Source of the DNA: CAZCJA01 sp964499015
GTDB lineage: Bacteria; Elusimicrobiota; Elusimicrobia; F11
Assembly (NCBI GenBank): GCA_964499015.1
Contig: CAZCJA010000066.1
Span: forward strand, 1-13,946
Length of the DNA stretch: 13,946 nt
Direction of reading: 5' to 3'
Below the pieces are notes generated by a model that searched no databases, was not told where the DNA came from, and saw only the letters and a program-made list of their open reading frames with translations. Shown in pieces: positions 6,137 to 12,723 of this stretch (position 1 is its first letter; each line of letters begins with the position of its first letter). The position numbers were made by a program, and so were the translations under genes.

Positions 6137-8471
6137 AATGTTGCTCGAGCGCCTTTTTAACGGAGTTCAAGGCCTCGGTGATTTCGGCGTCAGAGAGCGT
6201 GTGTTCGTCGTGCTGGAACACCATGCGGAACGCGACGCTTTTCTTGCCGGCGTCCATGTTGCCGCCGGAGAAGACGTCGAACGGCGCGACGCTGCGCAAA
6301 AGGGATTTGCCCGCTTCGCGCACGGCCCGCTCGATTTCGGACCACGCCTGATCTTTACCGACGACAATGGCCAGGTCGCGTTCAACGAACGGAAAGCGGG
6401 GCAGCGTTTTGGCGGCGGTCGCTTTGGGCGCGGCCGCGTAAAGGGTTTCCAGGCTCCATTCGGCCACGAGGCACGGTTTGCGGAAGCCCCAGTTCTTGGA
6501 CAAGGACGGATGCAGGAGTCCAGCCCAGCCGATATTTTGTCCGCGGTGCAGCAAATCGAAATTCTGATGCGGATGCAGGAATGGTTTCCCTTTTCCCGTT
6601 TTCAACTGCACGCCCGCGGCGTCGAGCAGGCCTTTCAAATCGTAAATGGTCAACTCGCGTTCGGTTTGGTGAACATTTTTATCGTTGGCCGCGCCGTACC
6701 AGGCGAGTCCCACCGAGCGCGTTTCTTTGGGATTATTACCCGCCAATTCATAGGTACGGCCGATTTCAAAGAGGGCAACGTCATTGCGCTGGTAGCTGAT
6801 GTTGCGCTCGACCGCGGCCAGGAGCGACAAAACGATCGACGGCCGCATATAGGCTTCGGATTGGTCGAGAGAGTTCAGCAAGGTCACCAGGCGGCTTTCG
6901 TCAAAACCGAATTTGCCGGCGTTGGCCAGCGACGTGAACGAGCTGGTCATGGTCTCGCTGAAACCGGTGCCCTTTAGCAGCTGAACCAACGGTTCGGTTT
7001 TAAGCGGCAGGAAATTGTCCGGGATTTTGTTGGTGGCCAAAGGAGCCAGCGTTTCGGGCACGGAGCCGTAGCCGGTCACGCGCACGATTTCTTCAACCAA
7101 ATCAACGTCGAGCGAAATGTCTTTGCGGTGCGCGGGCACGGTGCACACCCATCCGCCCTTGGATTTTTTTGGCTTTAAATCGAAACGTCCGAGGATTGCT
7201 TCCACGGTTTTGGCTGGGAACGATTGACCGATCAAACTTTCGAGCCGCTCCGCTTTAAGCTCGACCGATACGGGCTTCAGTTTCTTCGGATAAACGTCGG
7301 CGGCCTTGCCCGGTTTCCCTCCGGTAAGTTCCATGATCAATTGCGCGGCGCGCAGCGACGCTTTCTCGGCGGTCGCGGCGTCGGTGCCTTTTTCAAAACG
7401 GATCGAACTTTCGCTTTTTAAACCCAGGCGGCGCGAGGTTTTGCGCACCGTGGTTGGATCGAACACCGCGCTTTCGAGAAGAATGGTGGTGGTGCCGTCG
7501 GTGACGCCGGAGTCCTGCCCGCCCATGATGCCGGCGATGGCCACCGCTTTCTCGGCATCGGCGATAACGAGGTCGGAATTGTTCAATTCGTAGGTTTTTT
7601 CATCGAGCGCCAAGAATTTTTCTTTGTCGCCTGCTTTGCGCACGATGATTTCTTTGCCCGATAACTTATCCAAATCAAACGCGTGCAGCGGATGCCCCCA
7701 TTCCAGGAGAACGTAGTTTGTGATGTCGACGATGTTGTTGATCGATCGGATGCCGCAGGCGTTTAAACGTTCCGCCATCCAGCGCGGCGACGGACCGACT
7801 TTAACGTTGGTGAAAATTTTCCCCATGTAGCGGTGGCACAAATGGGGTTCGTTGATTTTAATTTTGCAGGCGTCGCTTTGCGTCCCTGCTTTCCAGGAGC
7901 TCTTCGGCCATTTGACGGGGGTTCCGCCAACGGCGGACAGTTCGCGCGCCACGCCGACGTGACTGAGCACGTCTGGACGGTTCGGCGTCACTTCGATATC
8001 AATAACGGTGTCGGCGCCGCCCATGAGTTCGCTTACTTCTGTGCCCAATTTGGCGTCGGCGGGGAGCATCATGATACCGGCGTGGCTTTCGGAAAGGCCG
8101 AGTTCGCGCTCGGAGCAGAGCATGCCGGCGGAATCGATGCCGCGGATTTTGGATTCGGTGATCGTCAGGCCGCCTTTGAGTTGGGCCCCCGGCAAAGCGA
8201 GCGGAACAATTTGTCCCGGGGCGATGTTGGGCGCGCCGCAAACAATTTGGCGTTCCCCTTTGCCGTCGTTCACTTTGGCGATCTGCAGACGATCGGCGTT
8301 GGGATGTTTGTCGACGGTCAAAATTTTGGCGGCCACCACGTTCTTCACGCTCAAACCCGTGTGCGCGACGCTTTCAATCGGGAAACCGAGCGCGGAGAGT
8401 TTTCCGGCCAGCTGTTCTTCCGTTGCTTTGAGCGGCAGCAGTTCTTTCAGCCAGTTAATCGAAATTTTCAT
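6117..8471 (-). CDS. pheT: Phenylalanyl-tRNA synthetase beta subunit
   Basis: A 784-residue protein, the usual length for bacterial PheT. It works in an (alpha-beta)2 complex with PheS to charge tRNA-Phe; the beta subunit edits mischarged Tyr-tRNA and binds the tRNA. The N terminus MKISINWLKELLPL is typical. An OB-fold tRNA-binding domain (about 40-147) shows HPNADRLQ and GMLCSERELGL; B3/B4 editing (about 210-385), B5 (about 400-470), a catalytic-like core, and a C-terminal FDX-ACB domain (about 690-784, with RFPFVERDLAIVV) follow. I place the start at ATG 8471, which overlaps the pheS stop as ATGA with GGAG nine to twelve bases upstream, although the frame is open for a further 85 codons into pheS. 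That upstream part is antisense-free but overlaps pheS coding sequence and has no PheT character. Confidence 0.97.
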   Translation of the reverse strand: MKISINWLKELLPLKATEEQLAGKLSALGFPIESVAHTGLSVKNVVAAKILTVDKHPNADRLQIAKVNDGKGERQIVCGAPNIAPGQIVPLALPGAQLKGGLTITESKIRGIDSAGMLCSERELGLSESHAGIMMLPADAKLGTEVSELMGGADTVIDIEVTPNRPDVLSHVGVARELSAVGGTPVKWPKSSWKAGTQSDACKIKINEPHLCHRYMGKIFTNVKVGPSPRWMAERLNACGIRSINNIVDITNYVLLEWGHPLHAFDLDKLSGKEIIVRKAGDKEKFLALDEKTYELNNSDLVIADAEKAVAIAGIMGGQDSGVTDGTTTILLESAVFDPTTVRKTSRRLGLKSESSIRFEKGTDAATAEKASLRAAQLIMELTGGKPGKAADVYPKKLKPVSVELKAERLESLIGQSFPAKTVEAILGRFDLKPKKSKGGWVCTVPAHRKDISLDVDLVEEIVRVTGYGSVPETLAPLATNKIPDNFLPLKTEPLVQLLKGTGFSETMTSSFTSLANAGKFGFDESRLVTLLNSLDQSEAYMRPSIVLSLLAAVERNISYQRNDVALFEIGRTYELAGNNPKETRSVGLAWYGAANDKNVHQTERELTIYDLKGLLDAAGVQLKTGKGKPFLHPHQNFDLLHRGQNIGWAGLLHPSLSKNWGFRKPCLVAEWSLETLYAAAPKATAAKTLPRFPFVERDLAIVVGKDQAWSEIERAVREAGKSLLRSVAPFDVFSGGNMDAGKKSVAFRMVFQHDEHTLSDAEITEALNSVKKALEQHCGAHLR

Positions 8472-9511
8472 CGGAACTGCTCCAAGAAACGCATGTCGGA
8501 TTCCAAAAATTGGCGGATGTCGCGCACGCCGGAGCGCACCATGACCAGGCGCTCCACGCCCACGCCGAACGCGAAGCCCGTGACTTTCTTCGGGTCGTAG
8601 CCGACCGCTTTGAACACGTTCGGATGCACCATGCCCGAGCCCAGCACTTCGATCCAGCCGGAGGTTTTGCAGACGTGGCAGGGTTTTCCCCCGTCCAAGA
8701 CTTTCTTGCCGTGGCACAAGAAACATTCGATGTCCATCTGCGCGCCGGGTTCGACGAACGGGAAGTACGTCGGAATAAAGCGAATGTTCAAATCCTGGCC
8801 GAAAAATTGGCGGACGAAATGGCGCAGCGTGCCTTTAAGATCGGCGAACGAAATTTTGGTGTCGACCGCGAGGCCTTCCACCTGATGGAACACCGCGGCG
8901 TGCGTGGCGTCGACCGCTTCGTGGCGGTACACGCGGCCCGGCGCCAATATGCGAATCGGCGGCTTCATGTTTTCCATGAGGCGAATCTGCACGGAGGAGG
9001 TGTGCGTGCGCAAGAGGAGGCCGTTGTGCTTGGTGTAAAACGTGTCGTGCATGTCGCGCGCGGGATGATTCTCGGGAATGTTCAGCGCGTTGAAGTTGTG
9101 GAAATCGTCTTCGATGTCGCGTTCTTCAACGGAGGTGAAGCCAATGCCGTCGAAAATGCGGCTGATTTCGCGGACGGCTTCGACGATCGGGTGCGAGTGG
9201 CCGCGTTTCGGCGCCACGCCCGGAAGCGTTAGATCGATCTTTTCGCCTTCGAGCTTTTGCGTGAGGACGGAATCTTCGAGGAGCTTTTGCTTGGAAGAGA
9301 ATTTTTCTTCGAGTAGAGAACGCAGCGTGTTGGCTTCCTGCCCCACCTTTTTCTTCTCCTCGGGGGCCATGGCGGCCAATCCGCGGAGAATTTGGGTCAG
9401 CTGGCCGTCTTTGCGGCCCAATACCTTGGCGTGGAGCGATTCGAGCTCAGGGATGGAAGCGGCGCGGTCAAGCTCGGCGAGAGCTTCGCGTTCGATGCTT
9501 TGTAAATCCAT
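8468..9511 (-). CDS. pheS: Phenylalanyl-tRNA synthetase alpha subunit
   Basis: A 347-residue catalytic subunit. An N-terminal coiled coil (first ~90 residues) is followed by the class II synthetase core: HTSSVQIRLM, the motif-2 region RVYRHEAVDATH, HQVEGLAVD, and motif 3 GFAFGVGVERLVM near the C terminus. A four-Cys insert (C-x2-C ... C-x2-C, in CFLCHGKK and CHVCK) before GWIEVLGSGMVHPNV probably binds zinc, as in many but not all bacterial PheS. I chose ATG 9511 because GGTGGAG lies about nine bases upstream; the frame stays open five codons further to a GTG at 9526 that is itself part of this RBS. There are 29 bases between rplT and this gene and no terminator, so it belongs to the infC operon. 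Confidence 0.97.
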   Translation of the reverse strand: MDLQSIEREALAELDRAASIPELESLHAKVLGRKDGQLTQILRGLAAMAPEEKKKVGQEANTLRSLLEEKFSSKQKLLEDSVLTQKLEGEKIDLTLPGVAPKRGHSHPIVEAVREISRIFDGIGFTSVEERDIEDDFHNFNALNIPENHPARDMHDTFYTKHNGLLLRTHTSSVQIRLMENMKPPIRILAPGRVYRHEAVDATHAAVFHQVEGLAVDTKISFADLKGTLRHFVRQFFGQDLNIRFIPTYFPFVEPGAQMDIECFLCHGKKVLDGGKPCHVCKTSGWIEVLGSGMVHPNVFKAVGYDPKKVTGFAFGVGVERLVMVRSGVRDIRQFLESDMRFLEQFR

Positions 9512-9540
9512 AGGCGACGTCTCCACCGCCGGCAGGGTAT

Positions 9541-9915
9541 TTAAGCCGCTACGGACTTTTTAGGCGCGGACTTCTTCGCGAGCGCGGCCAAATCCGTGAA
9601 ACCTTGCGGATCGTTCACGGCCATGTCGGCCAAGATCTTCCGGTCCAAGGTCACGTTGGCTTTCTTCAGGCCGTTCATCATCTGCGAATAGCTGATTCCG
9701 CCCAATTCACGGGCGGCGGCGTTGATGCGCATGATCCACAACGTGCGGAAATTGCCTTTCTTGTCTTTGCGGCCGACATAGGCATACGTTAAATTCTTCT
9801 TTTCCTGTTGTTTGACGAAACGCCAGCGGTTCTTCTTTGTGGCGTAGGCGCCTTTGGCGCGGCGATAGTGTTTTTTCTTACGTTGACGGGTGTATATGAC
9901 GCTGCGAACGCGCAT
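9541..9915 (-). CDS. rplT: 50S ribosomal protein L20
   Basis: A 124-residue basic protein of the L20 family, which binds 23S rRNA early in large-subunit assembly. Recognisable are the basic N-terminal tail (RQRKKKHYRRAKG), the central YAYVGRKDKKGNFRTLWIMRINAA, and GISYSQMMNGLKKANV. The N terminus (MRVRSVIYT) departs from the common MPRVKRG, and a short Lys/Ala tail follows the usual end. AAAGGAG lies just upstream of the ATG and overlaps the stop of rpmI, so the two are translated together. In several bacteria L20 represses this operon by binding its leader; I see no obvious L20-binding pseudoknot here. Confidence 0.97.
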   Translation of the reverse strand: MRVRSVIYTRQRKKKHYRRAKGAYATKKNRWRFVKQQEKKNLTYAYVGRKDKKGNFRTLWIMRINAAARELGGISYSQMMNGLKKANVTLDRKILADMAVNDPQGFTDLAALAKKSAPKKSVAA

Positions 9916-9927
9916 TGAAAGGCTCCT

Positions 9928-10125
9928 TTATCCGTACGGCAAAAGATGTTTGATGACTCGTGCGTCTCTGTTGTTCAGAGTCGCTTTCTTGCGGAGGAAA
10001 CGGCTGCGGCTGGCCGACATGCCTTGCAGCAAGTGGCGGGCGCCGGCGCGTTTGTATTTCACTTTTCCGCGGGCGGTGATTTTAAAGCGCTTTTTGGCGC
10101 CGCTGTGCGATTTTAACTTGGGCAT
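9928..10125 (-). CDS. rpmI: 50S ribosomal protein L35
   Basis: A 65-residue, strongly basic protein with the L35 signature at the N terminus (PKLKSHSGAKKRFK) and the expected RAGARHLL and LRKKATLN stretches. Its length matches the family. It lies between infC and rplT in the conserved order and is preceded by an AAAGGA sequence eight bases before the ATG, in an 11-base gap after the infC stop. Confidence 0.97.
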   Translation of the reverse strand: MPKLKSHSGAKKRFKITARGKVKYKRAGARHLLQGMSASRSRFLRKKATLNNRDARVIKHLLPYG

Positions 10126-10136
10126 AAATTATTCCT

Positions 10137-10652
10137 TTATTTTCCTGGCACGAGTATTGAGATCAACCGGTTGCCGTACATTTGCGGCTTGCTTTCAATG
10201 GTCCCCACTCCGGCGATCATTTGCTGGATCTTCTCCAGCATTTTGTGGGCCACTTCCTTGTGTTCCATCTCGCGTCCGAAAAAGACGAAGCTGACGCGGA
10301 CTTTGTTTCTTTCCTTCAGAAACTTCACGATGTTGTTCACCTTGAAGTTGAAATCGTGTTCGCCGATCTTGGGCCGCATGCGGATTTCTTTAACTTGGCC
10401 CGCGGCCTTGCTTTTGCGCGCTTCTTTGCGTTTTTTCTCTTTCTCGTACAGGAATTTCGAGAAACTGCCTATTTTGCAGACAGGAGGCACCGCCTCGGGA
10501 GCAATTTCGATTAAATCGAAGCCGGCGTTATCGGCGAGCATTAACGCTTCGCGGATGGATTTTAATCCTAGCATCTGGCCGTTTTGATCAATTAAACGGA
10601 CTTCTGGGGCGCGAATTTGCTGATTAGTTCTGGCGATGGGCGGCTTGCTGAT
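10137..10652 (-). CDS. infC: Translation initiation factor IF-3, with a non-canonical ATC start
   Basis: IF-3 binds the 30S subunit, keeps it free of 50S and checks start codons. The N-terminal domain shows QIRAPEVRLIDQNGQMLG and the C-terminal domain RPKIGEHDF and VRVSFVFFGREM, ending in VPGK. The first ATG (10574) would cut off the conserved IRAPEVRLID segment. The frame is open back to a TAA just before the Shine-Dalgarno AGGAGG (10667-10662), and no ATG, GTG, TTG or CTG occurs in between. I therefore place the start at ATC (10652-10650), nine bases after AGGAGG, giving 171 residues; ATA at 10658 is in frame but only three bases from the AGGAGG. IF-3 genes in E. coli (AUU) and Myxococcus (AUC) use such starts for self-regulation. 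First gene of infC-rpmI-rplT-pheS-pheT. Confidence 0.95.
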   Translation of the reverse strand: MSKPPIARTNQQIRAPEVRLIDQNGQMLGLKSIREALMLADNAGFDLIEIAPEAVPPVCKIGSFSKFLYEKEKKRKEARKSKAAGQVKEIRMRPKIGEHDFNFKVNNIVKFLKERNKVRVSFVFFGREMEHKEVAHKMLEKIQQMIAGVGTIESKPQMYGNRLISILVPGK

Positions 10653-10661
10653 GTTTATGTT

Positions 10662-10667
10662 CCTCCT
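10662..10667 (-). promoter_or_regulatory. Shine-Dalgarno of infC that decides the start
   Basis: A full AGGAGG, nine bases before the ATC codon at 10652 and 88 bases before the first in-frame ATG (10574). Its position shows that translation starts upstream of the ATG. Confidence 0.85.
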
Positions 10668-10672
10668 GAATT

Positions 10673-10702
10673 AAAAAAGGATGGCCAAATGAGCCATCCT
10701 TT
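10673..10702 (-). terminator. Terminator-like hairpin just before infC
   Basis: The minus strand folds AAAGGATGGC (10702-10693) with GCCATCCTTT (10685-10676) around a seven-base loop, ending in six T (10678-10673), three of which can pair with the A of the stem. This is a good rho-independent terminator for thrS. It lies five bases before the infC AGGAGG and downstream of the infC promoter candidate, so it would also be in the infC leader and could work as an attenuator or 5' stabiliser. Confidence 0.8.
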
Positions 10703-10713
10703 GCACGGGCAGG

Positions 10714-10743
10714 ATAGTAACAAGGGGAGCCCCCCACTGTCAA
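10714..10743 (-). promoter_or_regulatory. Candidate sigma-70 promoter of infC-rpmI-rplT-pheST
   Basis: A perfect TTGACA (10743-10738), which contains the thrS stop codon TGA, is followed by an 18-base spacer and TACTAT (10719-10714). The predicted start of transcription is near 10706, only a few bases before the hairpin at 10702. The spacer itself holds a GGGG/CCCC inverted repeat (10724-10734). Confidence 0.6.
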
Positions 10744-12488
10744 CTCTTGCTCGAAATTTCCTTTTGCAGCGCGGAGACGAGGTTTTCGACGGACTGAACC
10801 CCTTTGTCTTCCCCTTTAAGCGTCCGAACCGCCACCTGGCCCGCTTCTTTCTCGCGATCGCCCACGACCAACATGTACGGGATCTTCATCAGCGTTGCGT
10901 TGCGTATTTTCGCGCCGATTTTATCGTTCTGCTCATGCAGTTCGGCGCGGATGCCGGCTTGCTGAAGGGTTTCCAGCACCGTCTTGGCGAAATCGTTTTG
11001 CTTTTCCGAAATCGGCAGGATCGCCACTTGGACCGGCGCGAGCCACAGCGGGAACGCGCCGGCGTAATGTTCGACCAAAATACCGAAGAAGCGTTCAAGC
11101 GAGCCGAGGATCGCCCGGTGGACCATCACGACCGGCACGTCTTTTCCTTCATCGTTGCGGTAGGTGGCCTTGAAGCGTTCGGGCAGGTTGAAATCGACCT
11201 GAATGGTCGAGCACTGCCATTTGCGGCCGATCGAGTCTTTGATCTTCAAATCGATTTTTGGTCCATAGAACGTGCCTTCGCCTTTATCGACTTCGAAGTC
11301 GAAGCCGGCTTCTTTCATGGCGGCCGCTAAAATTTCCTCGGCTTTGTCCCAGCGTTCCGGCTGGCCGACGAATTTCGCCGGACGCGTCGAAAGCTTCAGT
11401 TCGTAATCGGTAAAACCGAAAGTGTTCAATACTTGTTTGGTCAGCTTGAGAATCCCGCTGATTTCGGACTGCAGCTGCTCGAACTGGCAGAAAATGTGCG
11501 AATCGTCCTGCGTGAAGCCGCGCACGCGCAAGGTTCCGTGCAAAACGCCGCTTCGCTCATAACGATAAACAGTGCCGTGCTCGTATATGCGCAGCGGGAG
11601 TTCGCGGTAGCTGTGCAGGTCGGATTTATAAAGGGTGATGTGGAACGGGCAGGTCATCGGTTTCACGTAGTAGCCCTGCTCTTCCAATTTCATTTCCGGG
11701 AACATGTTTTCCGCGTAATAACCCAAATGTCCGCTGGTTTCCCACAGGTTCGCCATGCCGACGTGCGGCGAGAGCGCCATCTGGTAGCCGCGGCTTAAAT
11801 GCAGGTCCTTCAAATAGTTTTCGATGATGTGGCGCACGAGCGCCCCTTTGGGATGCCACAGGATCAGTCCGCTGCCGATTTGGTCGGGGTGAATTGAGAA
11901 CAAACCAAGACGCGGGCCGAGTTCGCGGTGGTCGCGCTTCTTGGCTTCTTCGATGCGGTTCAAATATTCTTTGAGCTCTTCGTCGGAGGTCCAAATGGTT
12001 CCGTAGATGCGCTGCAGCATTTCGCGCTTCTCGTCGCCGCGCCAATACGCGCCCGCGACTTTCGTCAGCTTAAAGTGTTTGATGTCTTTGGTGGCGTCCA
12101 GATGGCCGCCTTTGCACAAGTCGGTAAAATCACCGTGGCTGTAGAACGTGATTTTGGCGTCGGCCGGAAGATCGTCGATGATTTCGACTTTGTATTTCTC
12201 CCCTTTCTCCTCCCAATATTTGCGCGCTTCCTCGCGGGATTTCTCGACGCCCTTGAATTCGCGGTTCTGCTTCAGGTTGCGCTTCATGCGGTTTTCGATG
12301 ACGTTCAAATCTTCGGTGGTAAAGCGGTGCGGGCTGTCGAAGTCGTAGTAGAAGCCGTCGTCGGTGGGCGGGCCGATGGTGAGTTTCGTTTCGGGAAATA
12401 ATTCTTTAACCGCCTCGGCGAGCAGGTGCGCGGCCGAGTGGCGAAGTTTGTGCATGTACTCTTCTTTATTGTCTGTTTGGGCGGTCAT
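10740..12488 (-). CDS. thrS: Threonyl-tRNA synthetase lacking the TGS domain
   Basis: Charges tRNA-Thr with threonine. About 582 residues against roughly 640 for E. coli ThrRS: the N-terminal TGS domain is missing and the protein begins directly at the editing domain. Editing residues are in RHSAAHLL (HxxxH) and DLCKGGH (Cys plus His). The class II core has the zinc Cys in MTCPFH, motif 2 around VRGFTQDDSHIF, a later zinc His in MVHRAILGSLERF (motif 3), and a C-terminal anticodon-binding domain from about WLAPVQVAI on. Three starts are possible: ATG 12533 (597 aa, no RBS, inside a hairpin arm), ATG 12488 (chosen, weak GGA upstream) and ATG 12455. The weak RBS fits a regulated leader. It follows tRNA-Val and precedes infC. 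Confidence 0.95.
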   Translation of the reverse strand: MTAQTDNKEEYMHKLRHSAAHLLAEAVKELFPETKLTIGPPTDDGFYYDFDSPHRFTTEDLNVIENRMKRNLKQNREFKGVEKSREEARKYWEEKGEKYKVEIIDDLPADAKITFYSHGDFTDLCKGGHLDATKDIKHFKLTKVAGAYWRGDEKREMLQRIYGTIWTSDEELKEYLNRIEEAKKRDHRELGPRLGLFSIHPDQIGSGLILWHPKGALVRHIIENYLKDLHLSRGYQMALSPHVGMANLWETSGHLGYYAENMFPEMKLEEQGYYVKPMTCPFHITLYKSDLHSYRELPLRIYEHGTVYRYERSGVLHGTLRVRGFTQDDSHIFCQFEQLQSEISGILKLTKQVLNTFGFTDYELKLSTRPAKFVGQPERWDKAEEILAAAMKEAGFDFEVDKGEGTFYGPKIDLKIKDSIGRKWQCSTIQVDFNLPERFKATYRNDEGKDVPVVMVHRAILGSLERFFGILVEHYAGAFPLWLAPVQVAILPISEKQNDFAKTVLETLQQAGIRAELHEQNDKIGAKIRNATLMKIPYMLVVGDREKEAGQVAVRTLKGEDKGVQSVENLVSALQKEISSKS

Positions 12489-12531
12489 TTTTATTGAAAG
12501 TCCGTCTACGTAAACAACACTTCGACGTGAC

Positions 12532-12589
12532 ATTCGTTTCGCAGGTTATGGGCTAGTTACGTTGTAGCCGTCATTTGGCGAAAACGAAT
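12532..12589 (-). promoter_or_regulatory. Structured thrS leader with anticodon-arm-like hairpin (candidate operator)
   Basis: On the minus strand GGCTA (12569-12565) pairs with TAGCC (12555-12551), a five-base-pair stem closing a nine-base loop CAACGTAAC. CGT is at the centre of the loop and is followed by AA, as in an anticodon loop of tRNA-Thr(CGU). Outside it, ATTCGTTTTCGC (12589-12578) can pair with GCGAAACGAAT (12542-12532) with one bulged T, and this outer stem covers the upstream ATG at 12533. E. coli thrS is controlled by such an anticodon mimic. Function here is inferred. Confidence 0.45.
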
Positions 12590-12662
12590 GCGCGGTATAG
12601 GATTCGAACCTATGACCCCCTCCATGTCAAGGAGGTACTCTAACCAGCTGAGCTAACCGCGC
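12589..12662 (-). tRNA. tRNA-Val(GAC)
   Basis: A complete 74-base cloverleaf: a seven-base-pair acceptor stem GCGCGGT/ACCGCGC, D arm GCTC...GAGT (last pair G-U), anticodon stem CCTCC/GGAGG with loop TTGACAT (anticodon GAC), variable loop GGGTC, and T arm ATAGG-TTCGAAT-CCTAT. The discriminator base is A, as expected for valine tRNAs. The CCA end is not encoded. GAC reads GUC and GUU codons. It lies 56 bases before the first possible thrS start with no terminator between them, so it may be cut from a tRNA-thrS precursor. Confidence 0.96.
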
Positions 12663-12677
12663 GAAATCAGGGCGGCG

Positions 12678-12705
12678 ATTGTACAAATTTATCGGTTAAT
12701 TTTAA
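12678..12705 (-). promoter_or_regulatory. Candidate promoter of tRNA-Val and perhaps thrS
   Basis: TTAAAA (12705-12700), a 16-base spacer and TACAAT (12683-12678, five of six matches to TATAAT) in an AT-rich stretch that stands out from its GC-rich surroundings, 15 bases before the tRNA. No second promoter is visible between the tRNA and thrS. Confidence 0.55.
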
Positions 12706-12723
12706 GTGAGAGTGCGAGGCGGG

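Noticed and set aside
6078..6977. Long plus-strand frame of 299 codons opposite pheT
   Set aside because: Antisense shadow of a GC-rich conserved gene; no RBS and no recognisable protein character. The same holds for 7833-8600 and 8510-9232.
8472..8726. 85-codon upstream extension of pheT
   Set aside because: It lies wholly inside pheS in another frame, has low-complexity Arg/Gly/Ala composition, and the ATG at 8471 gives the normal PheT N terminus with a Shine-Dalgarno and ATGA overlap.
10137..10574. Shorter infC reading from ATG 10574 (145 aa)
   Set aside because: It lacks the conserved QIRAPEVRLID segment that is encoded in frame upstream, and it has no Shine-Dalgarno of its own.
12532..12589. 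Inverted repeat beside a tRNA as an integration (att) site
   Set aside because: No integrase, direct repeat of the tRNA end or mobile genes nearby; the sequence lies between a tRNA and thrS in a stable housekeeping region, so a leader RNA explains it better.
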